Of a stretch of 64,000 nt of DNA, positions 62,201-64,000 are shown piece after piece. Where the stretch lies: positions 1 to 64,000 of the forward strand of contig JAKASR010000009.1 in assembly GCA_021818955.1 (NCBI GenBank). The letters are read 5' to 3'. Both the position numbers and the translations under genes were made by a program. The notes under the pieces were generated by a model. It worked only from the letters and a program-made list of their open reading frames with translations. It was not told the DNA's origin and made no database searches. Source of the stretch: Acidobacteriota bacterium (GTDB lineage: Bacteria > Acidobacteriota > Terriglobia > Terriglobales > SCQP01). Each line of letters opens with the position of its first letter. Within the stretch, counting starts at the first letter, position 1.

Positions 62201-63342
62201 AAGATGCCCGCCAGCACCGCCTGCCCCACGGGCAAGGGCCGGACAAGCAGGAAGACGAAGGCCACCGTCAGCACCGCGATGCCGCCCAAATAACCGGCGG
62301 TGGGGAAAGCCAGGAGCTGCTGCCGCAGCCGCTCGCCCAGTCCCGGGCGGTAGCCGATGGCGGCACGCAGTGCGGCCAGGCCGGCATCCACCAGGTAATA
62401 GCCGACATGAGCGCGCCGCGCCGACGCCGATTCCGCCGCAGTCAGAGGATAGCCCGCTGCCCGGCCCGCCAGGCGCGGGCCGGGCAGGGCATGCGAATTA
62501 GCCTGGCTCGCTTCCGGGGCATCTTCCCCCGGGCATGCGGCCAGGCGCAACGCTTCTTCGGCGATGGCCACTTCGCTCAAGCGCGAGCGCTTGGCCAAGG
62601 CCGCCACCGTCTGGCGATAGAGGTCACGGCTGTCGGCGGTCATCGCCGCATAGGCGCCCGCCGGGTCGCGCTCGAGCACACGGTCCACGTGACTGAGCCA
62701 TTCAAACAACGATTTCCAGTCGGCTTCCAGAACGCCGCGAATGCTGGTGAACAATCCCGGCCAAGCCACGGCGGCGCCGGCCAGAATCCGATCCACCAAC
62801 TCCAGTTGCAGGGCCGAGCGCAGCGACCAGATTTCGCTCACTTTCAGGGCGCGCACCGCTTGAAAGCCTTCCACGAACTCGGCAAAGGCGGCATCGCAAA
62901 ACTGATCACGGGCGCGATCGAGGTAGGCGGCGACGAGCAGCGCAATCCGCGGCTGATGGACGCCAGCCACGACGACCCAGGGCAAATGCCAGCGATGCGC
63001 CAGCACCGGCCGGCTCTCCCGCTCCGCAGCCTGCAACAAGCGCACATTATCGAGCAGCCATTCGGCGTCACCGCCGTGCTCACCGGCGCGCACCTGCGCA
63101 ATCAAATTCTCCAGGCGCGCGCGCCGGCGCTGGAAATGCGGCCGGCGAGGGACATGCGGCATATAGGTCTGCGCCACCGTGCCCGCCAGGCGAGTCCCCG
63201 CCTGACGCCACAAATCGCGCTCGCGCTCGCTTAAACGGATGGCATCTTCGCCGCCGTCCCAGACAGGGGCGCCGCGTTCATCGCGGCGCAATTCCGCCGG
63301 CGATGCAGCCCATTCCAAAACCGATTGAGTCCTACTCGACAT
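59242..63342 (-). CDS. Cyclic beta-1,2-glucan synthase-like protein (GT84 plus glycoamylase-type domain), lacks phosphorylase domain
   Basis: A 1366-residue membrane protein similar to the first half of NdvB/Cgs. It has an N-terminal helical region with membrane segments (about 340-400) and a GT84 domain from about 430 to 700. That domain shows LTLDADTSLPPE, GYGIIQPRIG, SHDLIEG and the HRWMRGDWQ motif. More helices follow, then a glycoamylase/GH189-type domain (about 950-1330; WMAHHQGMSLLALANFLCG). Canonical Cgs proteins continue with about 1000 more residues of GH94 phosphorylase that sets chain length. Here the protein ends about 60 residues after the second domain, 7 bp from repeat remnant R15. 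Confidence 0.85.
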   Translation of the reverse strand: MSSRTQSVLEWAASPAELRRDERGAPVWDGGEDAIRLSERERDLWRQAGTRLAGTVAQTYMPHVPRRPHFQRRRARLENLIAQVRAGEHGGDAEWLLDNVRLLQAAERESRPVLAHRWHLPWVVVAGVHQPRIALLVAAYLDRARDQFCDAAFAEFVEGFQAVRALKVSEIWSLRSALQLELVDRILAGAAVAWPGLFTSIRGVLEADWKSLFEWLSHVDRVLERDPAGAYAAMTADSRDLYRQTVAALAKRSRLSEVAIAEEALRLAACPGEDAPEASQANSHALPGPRLAGRAAGYPLTAAESASARRAHVGYYLVDAGLAALRAAIGYRPGLGERLRQQLLAFPTAGYLGGIAVLTVAFVFLLVRPLPVGQAVLAGILLLLPAAAAAVECIHRLVNSLLPPRTLPKLDFSEGIPAGCATLVAVPALLLDARQTRALVRDLEVRYFANRDPNLRFALLTDPADADCETDERDRLSRLCARLITELNRRHARRGVAPFLLLHRRRRFNPSEGRWMGWERKRGKLIELNRLLRGESHSFELLAGDEGGLRQIRYVLTLDADTSLPPETAARLVGAMAHPLNRAVLDPETLTVTQGYGIIQPRIGVQFHSARRSRLAELFSGAAGFDIYTRAVSDVYQDLFGEGNFTGKGIYDVDAFRATLERRFPENALLSHDLIEGLYARAALASDIELEDGFPSHYSALGRRKHRWMRGDWQLIGWLGSRVPDGCGRVIPNPLLPIARWKILDNLRRSFFEPALLALLVGSWLWLEHPARWLAAALGLLLAPALLASGLGLWRRPRGRGEWLAGVKKAGLHLGRAARLSGLSLALLLPEAMLALDAAARSLYRVFFSHRRLLEWETAAEAEARGRRAVVDTCLRWSPLAALALLALVALARPAALVVAAPLTLLWALAPVCTAWLDRPAPQSVCFAPAPAQRAMLMSSAHRLCRFFREWSTAEIHFLIPDSVREDGGSDRRLSPTNLAVLLNARIAALHLRQLSLWEFVAATRASLNTVLALEKFRGHLYNWYDLDTLAPLQPRFVSTADSGNLVAALWTLKQACQARAQDAACGSACRAIAADCERLVAAMDFRFLYSRHRRALSVGYDAARGERYAACYDLFTSESRLATFIAIAKGDIPAEAWIYLGRARARPRRALLSWTGTLFEYLLPGIWMRHPSRTLAAESARAAIEAQAEYARRHAIPWGFSESACVHPNGCGYGPFGLPQLAMKRMKPEAVVSPYSSFLALGFDPPRALENLLHMRRLGWFGEYGFFESADWRSGRPIIVRSWMAHHQGMSLLALANFLCGQLFQGYFHAEPQVEAAEILLHERLPEVEPPMEKPLGEAAEPPALLRWTPRWCGALLGAIAAEWS

Positions 63343-63389
63343 AATTCAAGCCCAACTCGCGACCCAACATGCGCGCCCGGCCGCCTCGC

Positions 63390-64000
63390 TCAGCGGTAGC
63401 CCGCAGCCTGCATTTCGAACATTTCCGAATACAAGCCGCCGCGGGCGACCAATTGCTTGTGATTCCCTTCTTCGGCCACCTGGCCAGACGCCAAAACCAG
63501 AATTCGATCGGCCATGCGCACGGTGGAAAAGCGATGGCTGATCAACAGCGCCATGCGGCCAGCGCACAAATCGGCAAAATGCCGGAAGAGCTCGTATTCC
63601 GAGGGGGCATCGAGCGCCGCCGTGGGCTCATCAAGCACCAGCAGTTGCGCGTCGCGCAAATAGGCGCGCGCCAGCGCCAGCTTTTGCCATTCGCCGCCGG
63701 ACAGATCGACGCCGCCGACAAAGCGGCGGCCCAGCAACTGCTCATAACCGCCGGGCAGGCGCTCGATAACGGCATGGGCGCGGCTGGCGCGCGCGGCTTG
63801 TTCCACCCGCGCGGGGGTACAGAGATCGAGGCAGCCGACGGCAATGTTTTGCCGCGCCGTCATTTCGAAACGGAAGAAATCCTGAAAGATGACACCGATC
63901 TGGCGATGGAGGCTGTCCAGGTCGTACTCGCGGAGATCGACCCCATCCAGCAAAATCCGGCCTTCGGTGGGATCGTAGAGCCGGGTCAACAGCTTCACCA
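63390..64000 (-). CDS. ABC exporter ATP-binding domain, C-terminal part (partial)
   Basis: The C-terminal nucleotide-binding domain of a fused ABC exporter; the membrane part and Walker A lie beyond the window. Visible are the Q-loop (GVIFQDFFRFEMTARQN), the signature DLSGGEWQKLALARAY, Walker B LLVLDEPTAALD and the switch His in LISHRFS. The Y-D-L-D-S-L-H-R pattern is typical of exporters. It lies 47 bp upstream of the GT84 gene on the same strand. A glucan exporter such as NdvA is possible, but the sequence seen here does not show it. Confidence 0.88.
   Translation of the reverse strand, partial: VKLLTRLYDPTEGRILLDGVDLREYDLDSLHRQIGVIFQDFFRFEMTARQNIAVGCLDLCTPARVEQAARASRAHAVIERLPGGYEQLLGRRFVGGVDLSGGEWQKLALARAYLRDAQLLVLDEPTAALDAPSEYELFRHFADLCAGRMALLISHRFSTVRMADRILVLASGQVAEEGNHKQLVARGGLYSEMFEMQAAGYR

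Noticed and set aside
61609-63234. 541-codon plus ORF and others antisense to the GT84 gene
   Set aside because: Low-complexity shadows of the GT84 reading frame.

Overview
The window looks like a chromosomal segment of an Acidobacteriota (Terriglobia-like) bacterium. The evidence is family content rather than a marker gene: an 818-residue FtsX/MacB-type ADOP permease, two very large Oar-like TonB-dependent receptors with N-terminal carboxypeptidase-regulatory domains, Tat-exported Gfo/Idh/MocA and sugar-isomerase proteins, many glycoside hydrolases and high GC. No 16S rRNA gene is present, so the placement is an inference.

Layout. 1-0.13 kb: right end of an IS66-type insertion sequence. 0.1-4.6 kb: DUF202 protein, gatB, a NUDIX gene carrying an in-frame repeat, an acidic LysW-like zinc ribbon and two small secreted proteins. 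4.6-7.4 kb: cytochrome c maturation genes ccmE-A-B-C-D. 7.4-17.7 kb: an anion-type permease, a secreted GH5/42-like glycosidase, Fis-like and CvpA genes, purC and the ADOP permease. 17.8-29.8 kb: smc and the two receptors, all on the minus strand. 30-38 kb: carbohydrate block (debranching enzyme, sugar isomerase, Gfo/Idh/MocA protein, GT4 glycosyltransferase) and two tandem pseudopilins. 38-42.7 kb: ppc, a 57-residue small gene, trpS, tRNA-Arg(CCG). 42.9-50 kb: a transpeptidase-like PBP, the conserved rpmH-rnpA-yidD-yidC-khpB cluster, a FAH-family hydrolase and an M23 peptidase. 50-56 kb: small membrane proteins, CDP-alcohol phosphatidyltransferase, rimI, efp, CBS protein, LytS-type kinase, ribA. 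56-64 kb: a GH144-like hydrolase, a RelE/ParE-Phd type toxin-antitoxin pair, a GT84 cyclic beta-1,2-glucan synthase-like protein and part of an ABC exporter.

The most striking content is not a gene. A dispersed, multi-hairpin repeat (called R here) occurs at 15 places in 64 kb: nine full copies of 187-345 bp, one degenerate full-length copy, four 5'-half copies and one 3' remnant. All 15 lie in the same orientation whatever the direction of neighbouring genes. Eight of the nine full copies have a length divisible by three. The minus-strand frame is open in most copies and the plus frame in several. At least two copies overlap genes in frame (NUDIX N-terminus; GT4 C-terminus and stop codon). 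Inside the repeat are 0 to 4 hairpin units of 29-32 bp whose stems show paired base changes. The behaviour recalls Rickettsia palindromic elements and REP/MITE families, but I do not recognise this family.
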